Shown piece after piece: positions 1 through 8,607 of a stretch of DNA of 64,000 nt. How positions within the stretch are numbered: the stretch's first letter is position 1; each line of letters starts with the position of its first letter. This stretch comes from Duganella phyllosphaerae (GTDB lineage Bacteria; Pseudomonadota; Gammaproteobacteria; Burkholderiales; Burkholderiaceae_D), in assembly GCF_001758785.1 (NCBI RefSeq), contig NZ_LROM01000156.1:54183-118182 (forward strand), in the 5' to 3' direction. The notes beneath the pieces are model-generated. The model saw only the letters and a list, made by a program, of their open reading frames with translations. It ran no database searches and had not been told where the DNA came from. Made by a program: the position numbers and the translations under genes.

Positions 1-7
1 AGCTAAC

Positions 8-181
8 ATGATTTTCGAAAAGCCATTCACGGGTGTGCCCAACGGCGAGATCTACCCGATCAGCTACGAGCCTGGCCAAGATTGTCCGCCCGAGTTGCTC
101 GACGCGGCCAAGGAACTGGGCGCTGTCGCCGGCGATGATGCCGATGCGAAAACGGCCAGCAAGAAGGTGCCGGCAAAATGA
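8..181 (+). CDS. Small phage protein of the head-completion region, function unknown
   Basis: A 57-residue ORF starting MIFEKPFTG and ending in a lysine-rich tail (KKVPAK). It starts two bases after a TAA at bases 4-6, which is probably the end of an upstream structural gene (the major capsid gene would be expected there). Its TGA at 179-181 overlaps the ATG of the connector gene at 178 (ATGA), so the two are translationally coupled. It is acidic in the middle and has no membrane segment or recognisable domain. Small proteins in this slot occur between capsid and connector genes of HK97-like phages. The ORF is inferred from the tight packing; no function can be given. Confidence 0.6.
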   Translation: MIFEKPFTGVPNGEIYPISYEPGQDCPPELLDAAKELGAVAGDDADAKTASKKVPAK

Positions 182-657
182 CCATGATCTCGGTCGAGGT
201 GGCTAAATCGCACCTGCGCGTAGTGGGCAACGACGAGGATGCCGACATCGAGCTCAAGCTGGAGGCGGCCGAACAATCGGCTGTCTCGTATCTGAACCGT
301 AATGTGTACCCGGACAAGGTGGCGCTCGAGGCGGCCATCGAGGCGGCGCCAGCTGCGTTTGCAGAGGCGCGCCAGGAGCAGCTGGCGGCAATGGCTGCCG
401 CAGCACTGCTGAAGGATTGCGACGAGCGTGCCATGGCCAAGTTGGCGGCGGCTGAGCGCTGGTCGACCGCGCGGCTGGCCGGCATTCACACTCACCGTGG
501 CATCGTGATCAACAGCGCGATCAAGGCCGCTATCCTGCTTATCGTGGGCCACCTCTACGAAAACCGTGAAGATGTGGTGGTGGGCCTGTCGGTCGCGCAA
601 TTGCCGCTGAGCGCTACTTCGCTCCTGCGGCCGCACCGCATCGGAGTGCCGCTGTAA
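178..657 (+). CDS. Phage head-tail connector protein (HK97 gp6 / phiE125 gp8-like)
   Basis: A 159-residue protein with the layout of gp6-type connectors: an N-terminal segment beginning SVEVAKSHLRV, with acidic DEDADIE just after it, an alanine-rich helical middle, and a C-terminal helix containing LYENRED, the typical family signature. Proteins of this family form the ring under the portal that joins the filled head to the tail. The start chosen is ATG 178, overlapping the preceding stop; a second ATG at 184 would remove only two residues. Its stop overlaps the next start by one base (TAATG). Family assignment rests on motif and position in the head-completion block. Confidence 0.75.
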   Translation: MTMISVEVAKSHLRVVGNDEDADIELKLEAAEQSAVSYLNRNVYPDKVALEAAIEAAPAAFAEARQEQLAAMAAAALLKDCDERAMAKLAAAERWSTARLAGIHTHRGIVINSAIKAAILLIVGHLYENREDVVVGLSVAQLPLSATSLLRPHRIGVPL

Positions 658-998
658 TGCGCGGCTCCCAACTTGATGATCGCGTGACGATCGAGCGCCA
701 GACGCAGGTGAATACTCCCAGCTACGGCATGCAGCCAGGCCCATGGGTGGTGGTCGCTTCCAGAATTCCGGCTCAGGTGCTGGATGACTTGCCCAGCAAG
801 GATGAATCGGTGCGCGATGGACTTGCGGTGGCGAAACGGCCGGCACGGTTGCGTATCCGTTATATGCGCGGACTCACGTCCGATATGCGCGTAACGCTTC
901 ACGGCGAAGACGATCGGGTATTCCAGATCGTCGGTGGCCCTGCCGAACTGGGACGGCGCGCCGGGATTGAAATGAAATTGGAGGCCTATACCTCATGA
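657..998 (+). CDS. Phage head closure protein (head-tail adaptor)
   Basis: A 113-residue beta-rich protein starting MRGSQLDDRVTIER. The opening pattern (basic residues, LDDRVTI, then a PxxGMQPGPWVVVA segment) and the ending, with a predicted strand around VFQIVGG and then GIEMKLEAY, fit the SPP1 gp16-like head-tail joining family. That family closes the connector channel. It sits between the connector and the gp10-like gene, overlapping both by a few bases, as in many siphophages. Its length is normal for the family. Confidence 0.75.
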   Translation: MRGSQLDDRVTIERQTQVNTPSYGMQPGPWVVVASRIPAQVLDDLPSKDESVRDGLAVAKRPARLRIRYMRGLTSDMRVTLHGEDDRVFQIVGGPAELGRRAGIEMKLEAYTS

Positions 999-1477
999 GC
1001 GATGAATATATCAGCGGAGGACGCCAGCTCGACGACTTCCTCAAAACACTGAGCACGAAGGTGGAAAAAAACATCATGCGCTCGGCGCTGCGCCAAGGCG
1101 CTAACGCATTCAAGGATGCCGTCAAGGCCAACATTCCCGTCGATAGCGGCGCGCTGCGGCGCAGTGTGCGTGTCGCCACGAAGGCGAAAGGCGGCCGCGT
1201 CACCGCGTCGCTGCGCGTTGGTAACAAGCGGGCCTGGTACGGGCATATGGTCGAGTTCGGTACCAGCGCGCACCAGATCCTACCGAAGAATGCCAAAGCA
1301 CTGGCGATTGCAGGCGTGGCCGTCCGATCAGTCGATCACCCTGGTGCGACGCCTCGCCCATTTATGCGCCCGGCGTTCGACAGTAAGGGCGCTGCCGCCG
1401 TACAGGCCGTGGCCACCCAGATCCGCGCCCGCCTGACCGCCGAGGGTATCAACGTACCGGCTCCGGAGGTCGATTGA
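995..1477 (+). CDS. HK97 gp10-like phage protein (neck/tail completion)
   Basis: A 160-residue protein with the hallmark of the HK97-gp10-like family: a conserved IPVDSGALRRSV motif near residues 47-58, a basic strand region with AWYGHMVEFGTS, and a C-terminal RPFMRPAFD segment. Family members act at the head-tail interface, though their exact role is not settled. The start ATG 995 overlaps the previous stop (ATGA). The final codons contain the Shine-Dalgarno sequence for the next gene. Confidence 0.85.
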   Translation: MSDEYISGGRQLDDFLKTLSTKVEKNIMRSALRQGANAFKDAVKANIPVDSGALRRSVRVATKAKGGRVTASLRVGNKRAWYGHMVEFGTSAHQILPKNAKALAIAGVAVRSVDHPGATPRPFMRPAFDSKGAAAVQAVATQIRARLTAEGINVPAPEVD

Positions 1478-1896
1478 GCGATACCTCGATCATCCACGCC
1501 CTACTGGCCAGCAATGCTGCGCTGATGGCCCTGGTGCCGACCGAGCGCATTCGCATTGGCACCATCCCTCAAGGTACCGTGCTACCAGCGATCCTGATCA
1601 GCACGGTTTCGAGCAACGATCGGCAACGCGTAGCCGACAACAACAAGCCGATCCTGATCACTGCCCGCACCGAAGTGACCGTGTTGGCGAAGAATTACCA
1701 GGACCAGCGCAAGGCAATCGACCTGATCGGCAAGGCCATTCGTGGCGGCCGGCGCATGGTCGGCGGCGTCCTGGTTGCCAGTATCAGGACCGATATTGTC
1801 GGCCCGGATATGCACGACAAGCCCCTGGACATTTACATGCAAAGCCGCGATTTCCAAGTGGTGTATTACGGTTCGCGCGCGCCGGCACCACAATAA
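1474..1896 (+). CDS. Tail terminator / tail completion protein (DUF3168-like), TTG start
   Basis: A 140-residue protein starting MSDTSIIHALLASN. The pattern of an N-terminal helix, a SS.NDRQR segment and a long basic helix around YQDQRKAIDLIGKAI matches DUF3168-type tail-completion proteins that cap the tail tube. The start codon is TTG at 1474, supported by GGAGG at 1465-1469 and overlap with the previous stop; no ATG lies nearby in this frame. A strong terminator follows directly, so this is the last gene of the head-completion block. Confidence 0.75.
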   Translation: MSDTSIIHALLASNAALMALVPTERIRIGTIPQGTVLPAILISTVSSNDRQRVADNNKPILITARTEVTVLAKNYQDQRKAIDLIGKAIRGGRRMVGGVLVASIRTDIVGPDMHDKPLDIYMQSRDFQVVYYGSRAPAPQ

Positions 1897-1904
1897 GTTT
1901 CTCC

Positions 1905-1942
1905 AGCCCGCCCGTATCGCAATTTCGCGTGCGGGCTTTTTT
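1905..1942 (+). terminator. Rho-independent terminator after the head-completion block
   Basis: AGCCCGC at 1905-1911 pairs with GCGGGCT at 1931-1937 and is followed by a T run. It lies between the tail terminator gene and the tail tube gene, where transcript ends or attenuation commonly adjust tail tube expression. Confidence 0.8.
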
Positions 1943-1960
1943 ATTGAAAGGAAGATCATC

Positions 1961-2425
1961 ATGAGTGATGGTGAAAATGTCACGACCGTAGCGGAGAGTA
2001 AGCTGTACATCAGCTTGGGCAAGCCGGCAACTAACAACGCGGCCGGCTTCGCCGCGCTGACCTGGACCTTGATCGGCGAGATCACCGACATCGGTACTGT
2101 CACCGGCCGGGAATACAACACCTCGACCCACGCGCCGGTGGCCAGCGCCCAGCAGATCGAGAAAAAGGCCAGCTACAAACTGGGCTCGTCCGAGTTCAAG
2201 ATGGGCTGGGATGAAACCGACGAAGGGCAGCAGATGGTGGATGCCGCCAGCAAGGACTACAGCATCCCGTCGTTCAAGCTGGAAAAGCAGGACGGCGCCG
2301 TCCGCTACTTCACCGCCCAGGTGTCGAAATTCACCGAAGACAACGGCACGGTCGATAACGTCGTCCAGGGCAGTATGACCCTGTTGCGCCAAACCGACAC
2401 GATCCGCGTCGCAGCACCAGGCTAA
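1961..2425 (+). CDS. Major tail tube protein
   Basis: A 154-residue protein starting MSDGENVTTVAESKLYISLG. The order (strand-rich N-terminus, an IGEITDIGTVTGREYN segment, then the KLEKQDGAVRYFTAQVSKF region and an acidic beta hairpin) fits the tail tube fold of siphophages, which polymerises around the tape measure to form the tail. The start at 1961 is preceded by AAGGA at 1949-1953. The frame stays open upstream through the terminator region, but that extension has no homologous look and is rejected. Separate terminators on both sides suggest independent, high expression. Confidence 0.75.
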   Translation: MSDGENVTTVAESKLYISLGKPATNNAAGFAALTWTLIGEITDIGTVTGREYNTSTHAPVASAQQIEKKASYKLGSSEFKMGWDETDEGQQMVDAASKDYSIPSFKLEKQDGAVRYFTAQVSKFTEDNGTVDNVVQGSMTLLRQTDTIRVAAPG

Positions 2426-2460
2426 CAGCACACCGCATTACAACCGCAGCACCACCACGA

Positions 2461-2486
2461 AAGGCCGGCTAAGAACCGGCCTTTTT
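2461..2486 (+). terminator. Rho-independent terminator after the tail tube gene
   Basis: AAGGCCGG at 2461-2468 pairs perfectly with CCGGCCTT at 2476-2483 around a 7-base loop, followed by T residues. Confidence 0.85.
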
Positions 2487-2510
2487 CTATTTCTACTTTG
2501 GAGTTTCATC

Positions 2511-2939
2511 ATGACCGATATCCGCAAACACGCCGTTGAACCTACCTCGATCCTGCACCTGCGCAACGCTGCCGACGAGCTGCTGTATGCCGAGGATGCC
2601 GACGGCAACCCAGACAAGAGCCGCCCCATGCAAGCCGTGATGTACGGCCCCGGCAGTAAGCCGTTCAAGAAGGCCCAGGCCGCATCGAGCAACCGCCTGA
2701 TGGAACGTCTGAAAAAGAAAGGCAAAGACAGCCAGTCGGCCGAAGACAAAGCGCAGGAAGATGCAGTGTTCCTGGCTGCCTGCACCAAGTCCCTGGATAA
2801 CGTCTCGTTCGACGCGCTGACCGGCGAGGCTTTGTTCATGGCCGTCTACACCGCCCCGGAAATCGGCTTTATCCCCGAGCAGATCAACAAGCACATCGGT
2901 GACTGGAGCAATTTTACGAAGGCGTCGCCGACGATCTAA
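2511..2939 (+). CDS. Tail assembly chaperone, short frame (lambda gpG analogue)
   Basis: A 142-residue soluble protein directly before the second chaperone frame and the tape measure gene. This is where siphophages encode the gpG/gpGT pair that coats the tape measure during tail assembly. It has a lysine-rich middle (MERLKKKGKD) and an all-helical C-terminus. The frame ends with GDWSNFTKASPTI. Just before the stop, the -1 frame opens and reads on as YEGVADDLI with good coding character, which suggests a programmed frameshift. A Shine-Dalgarno-like GGAG lies 7 bases upstream of ATG 2511. Confidence 0.7.
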   Translation: MTDIRKHAVEPTSILHLRNAADELLYAEDADGNPDKSRPMQAVMYGPGSKPFKKAQAASSNRLMERLKKKGKDSQSAEDKAQEDAVFLAACTKSLDNVSFDALTGEALFMAVYTAPEIGFIPEQINKHIGDWSNFTKASPTI

Positions 2940-3346
2940 TCCTGTACGTCCGACAGGCCGCCTGGCTGGCGGCCGTGCCGGAAGCGCCCAGTAAAAAATC
3001 GTCGACCATCCAGTTGTCCCGGCTTGATCGGCACAAGCGCGATGGTGTGACGCCCAAATATCCGCCGATCGACGCCGGCGCCCACTTGATCACGTACCTG
3101 TTCGAGATCGGCCCTGGTCAGCCAGGCAGTATGGGCGAGGTGCCCCTCTCGCATGGCGAGCTGCGCGCCTGGCAGGACAACATGGGCTTCGACTTGGAGC
3201 CGTGGGAATCCCAACTGCTTCGCCGCCTGTCTGGCGAGTACTTGAGCCAGCTGCATAAGGCGACCGATTCGAATTGCAAGCCGCCATTCGGCGGGCTGTA
3301 CCGAGCTCCGAACTTGAGCAAGAAAATCGACGACGCGCTCGACTGA
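2903..3346 (+). CDS. Tail assembly chaperone, -1 frame extension (lambda gpT analogue)
   Basis: Open from 2903 in the -1 frame relative to the preceding chaperone. The part after the likely slip site reads naturally (VADDLILYVRQAAWLAAVPE) and contains GELRAWQDNMGFDLEPWE followed by LLRRLSGEYLSQL, the usual pattern of a phage tail assembly chaperone C-terminal domain. No ATG with a ribosome binding site exists. The first possible start is GTG 2975, with no convincing Shine-Dalgarno sequence, and it would discard coding sequence that looks real. The favoured reading is therefore translation as a C-terminal extension of the preceding protein. Where exactly the ribosome slips is inferred. Confidence 0.65.
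   Translation: MEQFYEGVADDLILYVRQAAWLAAVPEAPSKKSSTIQLSRLDRHKRDGVTPKYPPIDAGAHLITYLFEIGPGQPGSMGEVPLSHGELRAWQDNMGFDLEPWESQLLRRLSGEYLSQLHKATDSNCKPPFGGLYRAPNLSKKIDDALD
2910..2918 (+). other. Candidate -1 ribosomal slippage site between the two tail chaperone frames
   Basis: The zero-frame codons are AAT TTT ACG. Slipping TTT back by one base preserves a TTT codon, giving the -1 continuation TTT TAC GAA. The zero frame runs only seven more codons before its TAA at 2937-2939, and the -1 frame is blocked by TGA just upstream at 2900, so the shift must occur in this short interval. It is not a canonical X XXY YYZ heptamer, so the exact site is uncertain. Confidence 0.4.
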
Positions 3347-3420
3347 GCCGCCGTCCGCCGCCCTGTGCGGCATTTATTCACGATGGTCGCAGAGGCGGCC
3401 ATTTTTCGTTGGGGCTGCAC

Positions 3421-6400
3421 ATGATCGTTGGTGATATGGAAATCCGCCTGCGGGCCGACATCGCGCGCCTGCAGCGCGATATGGACCAGGCCCGCCGCGT
3501 GGTCAACGACACAGCCAACGGTATTGGCCGCGCGGCCGATGCCATGAAGATGGCGCTGGCGGGGATCGGCCTTGGCGTTGGCTTGGGCGGCCTCGCCCGG
3601 ATGGCGGACGAGTACAACAAATTTACCGCGCAGCTGCGGCTGGCGACTACGTCGCAGCGCGAATACGCGGCGGCGATGGATGACGTGCGCCGGATCGCAA
3701 ATAGTGCTCAACAGGACTTGGCGGCCACGGGCACGCTGTACGCCCGGATTTCAAACGGTACCCGCGAGCTTGGCATCCAGCAAAAGCAGGTCGCAAAAAT
3801 TACTGAGACGGTCAACCTGTCGCTTTTGGTATCCGGCGCCACGGCTTCCGAGTCCGCATCGGCACAGTTGCAGTTGTCGCAGGCATTCGCCTCCGGCACG
3901 CTTCGCGGCGAAGAGTTCAACGCCGTCAACGAGGCTGCGCCGCGCCTGATGAAGGCGCTTGCCGACGGCATGGGCCTGCCTATCGGCGCACTGAAGGAAA
4001 TGGCCGGCAACGGCGAGATTACGTCCAAGATCATGGCCGAAGTGCTGCCTGCCGCTCTGGTGGCGCTGCGGGAGGAGGCCAAGCAGATCCAGACTATCGG
4101 CGGCGCAATGACGGTGCTCAAGAACCGGACCATGGAACTCGTGGGAGTGCAGGCGCAGGCCAGTGGCGCTGTGTCGGTCATCAATTCTGCGCTCGACCTT
4201 CTTGGCCAGAATATCGGCCTGGTGGTAGGGGCAATCGGTACCCTCGGTGCTGCGAAACTTGGATCAGGATTGGCTGCCTGGGCCGTTGATTCTTACCGTG
4301 CCGCTGCCGCCAGCAGCGCGCAGGCGACAGCAACGCTGGCCGCTGCGGCGCGCACCACCGAGGCCGCTGCCGCGACCGCAGCCGCGAAGCTTGCTGCTGC
4401 GCAGGCCGACGTGCGCGCAGCCGCTGCGGCATCGTCCCTGGCCGCCGCGCGCGTCGCTGAACTCCGTGCGTCCGTCCTCGCAGCGGAAGGAGCCACTGCC
4501 CTGGCGATCACCACCAATGGATTGATCCCGGCCCAGGCCCGGCTCTTGGCACTGGAGCAGGCGCGCACAGCCGCGCTGGCTGCCCAGGCAGTGGCCGCTG
4601 GCGCCGCCACCACGACGGCGGCTGCCGCTACAGCCGCACTGGGCGCGCAGGCCGCTGCTGCCACGCTGGCCACCAGAGCTATGACGTTGTTACGCGGAGT
4701 CATGAGCATGTTCGGTGGTCCTATCGGAGTGATCATCACCCTCCTTGGCGCCGCTGCAATGGCCTGGTCCCACTTCTCCGACAAGGCCAAGGAATCCAAC
4801 CAGGATACAGCTGAATCGTTCGAGGAAGCACAGGTTCGTATCGTCAAAGGGCTGGACGAGCAGATTGCCAAGCAAGAGGCATTGCTACGCCTGAAGGGAA
4901 AAGGAATTCCCGTGCAACAGGCGGACAAAGAATATCCGATCATCAAGCAAATCGAGGAGGGACAGCGCCGCGTGGCGGAGATGGAAAAGACCATGAAGCC
5001 CTCCGTCGGCGAGTCACTCAAAGACTTTGCTACACGGTACAAACGAGAAGTCGATGGCGTTCTTGAGTTGCAAAAAAAGCTACCAAAGGCGAGGGAGGGC
5101 GAGAAGAAGGTTGGCGAGCAGACGACTGCTGATCGCGTGGCGGGGCTGAAAAAAGAAATGGCCACAAGCGCGGAGAAGATGGCGGCCGAACTGAAAGCGA
5201 TCGAGGATCTTAAGGGCAAAACCGGTGAGTACGACGACCTGGTTGCGCGCATCCGCAAGAAGTATGAAGACAAGGGCGCCGCCTCGGCACTGAAGCAGGA
5301 AGAGACTGCTTACAAGACGCTGATCACCAGTATCAAGGAAAAGATCGCCGCTAACGAACTGGAAATGGCTGGTTACAACCAGCTGACTGAATCGCAGAAG
5401 CTGACCATCAAGCTCGACGCCGAAGTGGCGACCGGCAAAACGAAGCTGAATGCCGGCGACATCGAGCGTGCGCGCGCCCTGATTGCGGTGGTTGCAACTA
5501 CCGACGGCGTGATCGCGTCCAACAAGCTGGCGGCCGAGGGCTTGGCTGGCTTTACCAAAATGCAGAAGGAACACGACGACCAGGTGGCGAAGACCCTGCT
5601 GGCCGCGCAGGACGAAGCGGCCAAGAACGAAGAGCTGGTGCTGACCTACGGAATGTCGAAGGCCGCGATCGAGCAGATGGAACTGGCGCGCCTGGAAAGT
5701 CAGTATGCGCAGCGTGTTTCGAACGCGCTCACCCAGCAGGAGATCACCGACCTCGAGGCACTGATCGCGGCCAAGCAGCGCAGTGTGGCTGCCGTGACCA
5801 AGATCGAAACCCTTGATACCGGCTCCGACGTGACCAGGGCAAAGGAACTGCTCGACATTCTGGTCGCCGTGGACAACGCGGCCAAGTCCGCCGCTCAAGG
5901 CATGGCGGCATCGTTCGGTACCGTGGGCACCGCCATCGGCGGCCTGACCACGGCGCTGACCGACTACGCCGTGCAGCAGCAGGCTGTGGCCGCGCAGTTG
6001 GCGGCCGTGAAGGCGGACCCCAAGAGCAGCGCCGACAAGATCGCCAAGGCCGAAATGGCCGCGTCGAAGGCATCGGCGCAGGCGCAAGTCAAATCGTATG
6101 GCGATATGGCTGCCGCCGGCAAAGGGTTCTTCAAAGAGAACTCGAAGGGCTATAAGTTGATGGAAACCACGGAGCGTGCATTCCGTGCGTATGAGATGGC
6201 CATGGCCGTCGAGTCGATGGTGAAGAAGATCTTCTTCAAAGAGGGGGAGGTGGCGGCCAACCTGGCGCTGAACGCGACCAAGCTCTCGGGCGAGGCAGCC
6301 ACCACCGGCGCTTCCGTAGCGCTTGCTGGTACCGAGGCGAGTGCATGGGGCATTACGGCCGTGGTCAAGGCTATTGCCTCCCTGCCGTTCCCGCTCAACT

Positions 6401-8607
6401 TGGCCGCCGGCGCCGCAACATTGGCTGCCGTTCTGGCGATCGGTGCCAAGGTGATGGGCGGTGTGGGCAGTGGTGGGCTGAGCGTCTCGCAGCAGCGCCA
6501 AGAATCGCAAGGCACTGGCACGGTGTTCGGCGATAGCACCGCGAAATCGGATTCGATCAAGCGGTCCCTTGAGCTGGTGTCGAGTAACAGCAGCATCGAA
6601 TTGAACTACACCCAGGGCATGCTCGCCGCGCTGCGGAACATCGAATCTTCGCTTGGCGGGCTTGGCAACGTGCTGGTGCGCAATTCCGGGCTGACCGGCG
6701 CGACGGCCGCCCCCGTGAAAGGTTCGGCACAGCAGACCTTCGACAACGTCTTCGCACCAGGCTCGCTGGGCGAGAAGCTGACCGGCGGGGTGGTTGGAAA
6801 AATTGTGGGCTCGATCTTCGGCGGCAAGAAAACCGTCGAAGACACTGGCTTCAAGATCGATCCGACAACTCTGGCGCAGGCCATGGCCGGCAACCTCAAT
6901 TCGTTCCAGTACACCGATATCAAGAAATCTGGTGGCCTGCTCCGTAGCGACAAAACGAATACCTCATGGGATGCGCTCGGCGCCGAGGCTGACACGCAGT
7001 TCGCTCTGGTGCTCGGTAGCCTGGGGCAGGGCGTTACCGAAGCTGCGAAGCTGCTGGGTCTGGGCGGCGACGAATTCACAAAGCGCCTCAACGGCTTCGT
7101 GGTCGATATCGGCAAGATCAGCCTCAAGGGTATGAATGGGGAGGAAATTCAAAAGACGCTGGAAGCGGTGTTTTCCAAGCTGGGCGACGACATGGCCAGC
7201 TACGCTGTGGCCGGCCTCGACGTATTCGCAAAAATTGGCGAGGGACCGCTCGAAACCCTGACTCGCATCGCAGCGAATTACGCCAACCTCGATTCCATTC
7301 TGGCGTCGAGCGGCACGTCGTTCGGGCAAATGGGCATGGCCAGCATCGCGGCGCGGGAGCGCCTGATCGAGTTGGCCGGCGGCATCGATGATCTGGCCAG
7401 CCTGCAGTCCGGCTTCAACGACAACTTCCTGACGGAGGCTGAGCGGCTGGCACCGGTGCAAAAATACGTCACCGGCCAGTTGGCGGCGATGGGCCTGCAA
7501 TCCCTCGACACCCGCGACAAGTTCAAGGATTACGTCCTGGGCTTGGCCAACAGCGGCAAACTCGCGACCGACGCTGGCGCCGCGCAATACACCTCGCTGC
7601 TGGCCCTGGCCGATGCGTTCGCAAAAACGCACGCGGCCACCGAAGACCTTACGCAGAGCGAGCAGGAAATTGCAGACGAGCGCAAGGACCTGGCGCAGCA
7701 GTTGGCCGAGATCACGAAGAGCGAAGCGGAGCTGCTGGCCATCCAGCGCGCTGGCATCGCCGACGTGAACAAGTCGCTTTTCGACCAAGTGCAGGCGGCC
7801 AAGGCGGTCGTGACGGCAAAGGACGCGTTGTCTGCCGCTTACGACCGCGAGGCATCGGCGGCCAAGACTGCGCTCGATCGCTCGAAGGCGTGGGTAACCA
7901 CGCTCAACGGCTTAAATCCTGCACTCGCGCAGGGCAATCTGTCCACCCTCACGCCGGAGCAGAAATATGCCGAGGCGCGGGCGCAGTTCGAGAAAACGCT
8001 GGCCGCCGCAAATTCCGGCGACACGACAGCGCAATCCGGACTGTCGGCGGCGGAGCAGGCATTCCTCACCGCGTCGCAAGTGGTCAACGCATCGGACGCC
8101 AAATATGCGGCCGACTATGCCCGCGTGATCGCGGCCAACCAGGAGGCGGTCAAGTGGGCCTCGCAGCAGGTGGACCTGCAGCAGGCCAGCTACGACGCGC
8201 TTGAGGCGCAGGTCAAGAGCCTGATCACCATCAACGACAGCGTGCTCACGGTGGCCCAAGCCATCGCCAACCTGCAAATTGCGATGGGTGTGACGGATGG
8301 TCTGGGTGTGAAGTTCACCGAAGCGCCGGCCGTGACGGCCATGGTGGCCAGCGCGGCACCGGCAATCGATTACAGCCGGTACTCGGCAGCGTCGAATGCT
8401 GGCTCGGATGCACTGGTTGCGGAGATCCGGGGCCTGCGTGATGACAACAAGGTGCTGCAAGAGAAGGTTGAGCGCCAGACTGCCGTTCTGGCCCGGGTGA
8501 CTGCTGAATCGAATGAGAAGGCGGCCGGCACGGTGGTGGCAGGCGTCGAGAAGTCGGCGAAGGCTTCGGCCTGGACCTCTACAGTGAAAGGAGTTTACGC
8601 AGAATGA
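3421..8607 (+). CDS. Tail tape measure protein
   Basis: A 1,728-residue protein, the longest in the prophage, whose length sets tail length. Residues about 80-215 hold the tape-measure N-terminal domain, with the signature FNAVNEAAPRLMKALADG followed by GNGEITSKIM. Long alanine-rich coiled coils follow, then hydrophobic stretches near residues 420-440 and 960-1010, and further coiled coil at the C-terminus. The start ATG 3421 (MIVGDMEIRLRAD) is preceded by GGGG. Upstream open sequence from 3274 overlaps the chaperone gene and looks non-coding. Like other tape measures it is coated by the chaperones encoded just upstream. The last bases overlap the next gene (ATGA). Confidence 0.93.
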   Translation: MIVGDMEIRLRADIARLQRDMDQARRVVNDTANGIGRAADAMKMALAGIGLGVGLGGLARMADEYNKFTAQLRLATTSQREYAAAMDDVRRIANSAQQDLAATGTLYARISNGTRELGIQQKQVAKITETVNLSLLVSGATASESASAQLQLSQAFASGTLRGEEFNAVNEAAPRLMKALADGMGLPIGALKEMAGNGEITSKIMAEVLPAALVALREEAKQIQTIGGAMTVLKNRTMELVGVQAQASGAVSVINSALDLLGQNIGLVVGAIGTLGAAKLGSGLAAWAVDSYRAAAASSAQATATLAAAARTTEAAAATAAAKLAAAQADVRAAAAASSLAAARVAELRASVLAAEGATALAITTNGLIPAQARLLALEQARTAALAAQAVAAGAATTTAAAATAALGAQAAAATLATRAMTLLRGVMSMFGGPIGVIITLLGAAAMAWSHFSDKAKESNQDTAESFEEAQVRIVKGLDEQIAKQEALLRLKGKGIPVQQADKEYPIIKQIEEGQRRVAEMEKTMKPSVGESLKDFATRYKREVDGVLELQKKLPKAREGEKKVGEQTTADRVAGLKKEMATSAEKMAAELKAIEDLKGKTGEYDDLVARIRKKYEDKGAASALKQEETAYKTLITSIKEKIAANELEMAGYNQLTESQKLTIKLDAEVATGKTKLNAGDIERARALIAVVATTDGVIASNKLAAEGLAGFTKMQKEHDDQVAKTLLAAQDEAAKNEELVLTYGMSKAAIEQMELARLESQYAQRVSNALTQQEITDLEALIAAKQRSVAAVTKIETLDTGSDVTRAKELLDILVAVDNAAKSAAQGMAASFGTVGTAIGGLTTALTDYAVQQQAVAAQLAAVKADPKSSADKIAKAEMAASKASAQAQVKSYGDMAAAGKGFFKENSKGYKLMETTERAFRAYEMAMAVESMVKKIFFKEGEVAANLALNATKLSGEAATTGASVALAGTEASAWGITAVVKAIASLPFPLNLAAGAATLAAVLAIGAKVMGGVGSGGLSVSQQRQESQGTGTVFGDSTAKSDSIKRSLELVSSNSSIELNYTQGMLAALRNIESSLGGLGNVLVRNSGLTGATAAPVKGSAQQTFDNVFAPGSLGEKLTGGVVGKIVGSIFGGKKTVEDTGFKIDPTTLAQAMAGNLNSFQYTDIKKSGGLLRSDKTNTSWDALGAEADTQFALVLGSLGQGVTEAAKLLGLGGDEFTKRLNGFVVDIGKISLKGMNGEEIQKTLEAVFSKLGDDMASYAVAGLDVFAKIGEGPLETLTRIAANYANLDSILASSGTSFGQMGMASIAARERLIELAGGIDDLASLQSGFNDNFLTEAERLAPVQKYVTGQLAAMGLQSLDTRDKFKDYVLGLANSGKLATDAGAAQYTSLLALADAFAKTHAATEDLTQSEQEIADERKDLAQQLAEITKSEAELLAIQRAGIADVNKSLFDQVQAAKAVVTAKDALSAAYDREASAAKTALDRSKAWVTTLNGLNPALAQGNLSTLTPEQKYAEARAQFEKTLAAANSGDTTAQSGLSAAEQAFLTASQVVNASDAKYAADYARVIAANQEAVKWASQQVDLQQASYDALEAQVKSLITINDSVLTVAQAIANLQIAMGVTDGLGVKFTEAPAVTAMVASAAPAIDYSRYSAASNAGSDALVAEIRGLRDDNKVLQEKVERQTAVLARVTAESNEKAAGTVVAGVEKSAKASAWTSTVKGVYAE

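Noticed and set aside
3274..3420. Upstream extension of the tape measure frame
   Set aside because: Overlaps the chaperone gene and reads as arginine-rich non-coding sequence; ATG 3421 has a GGGG site and a typical N-terminus.
4300..4680. Dense GCC/GCG repeat-like DNA
   Set aside because: It is coding sequence for an alanine-rich coiled coil of the tape measure, not a DNA repeat array.
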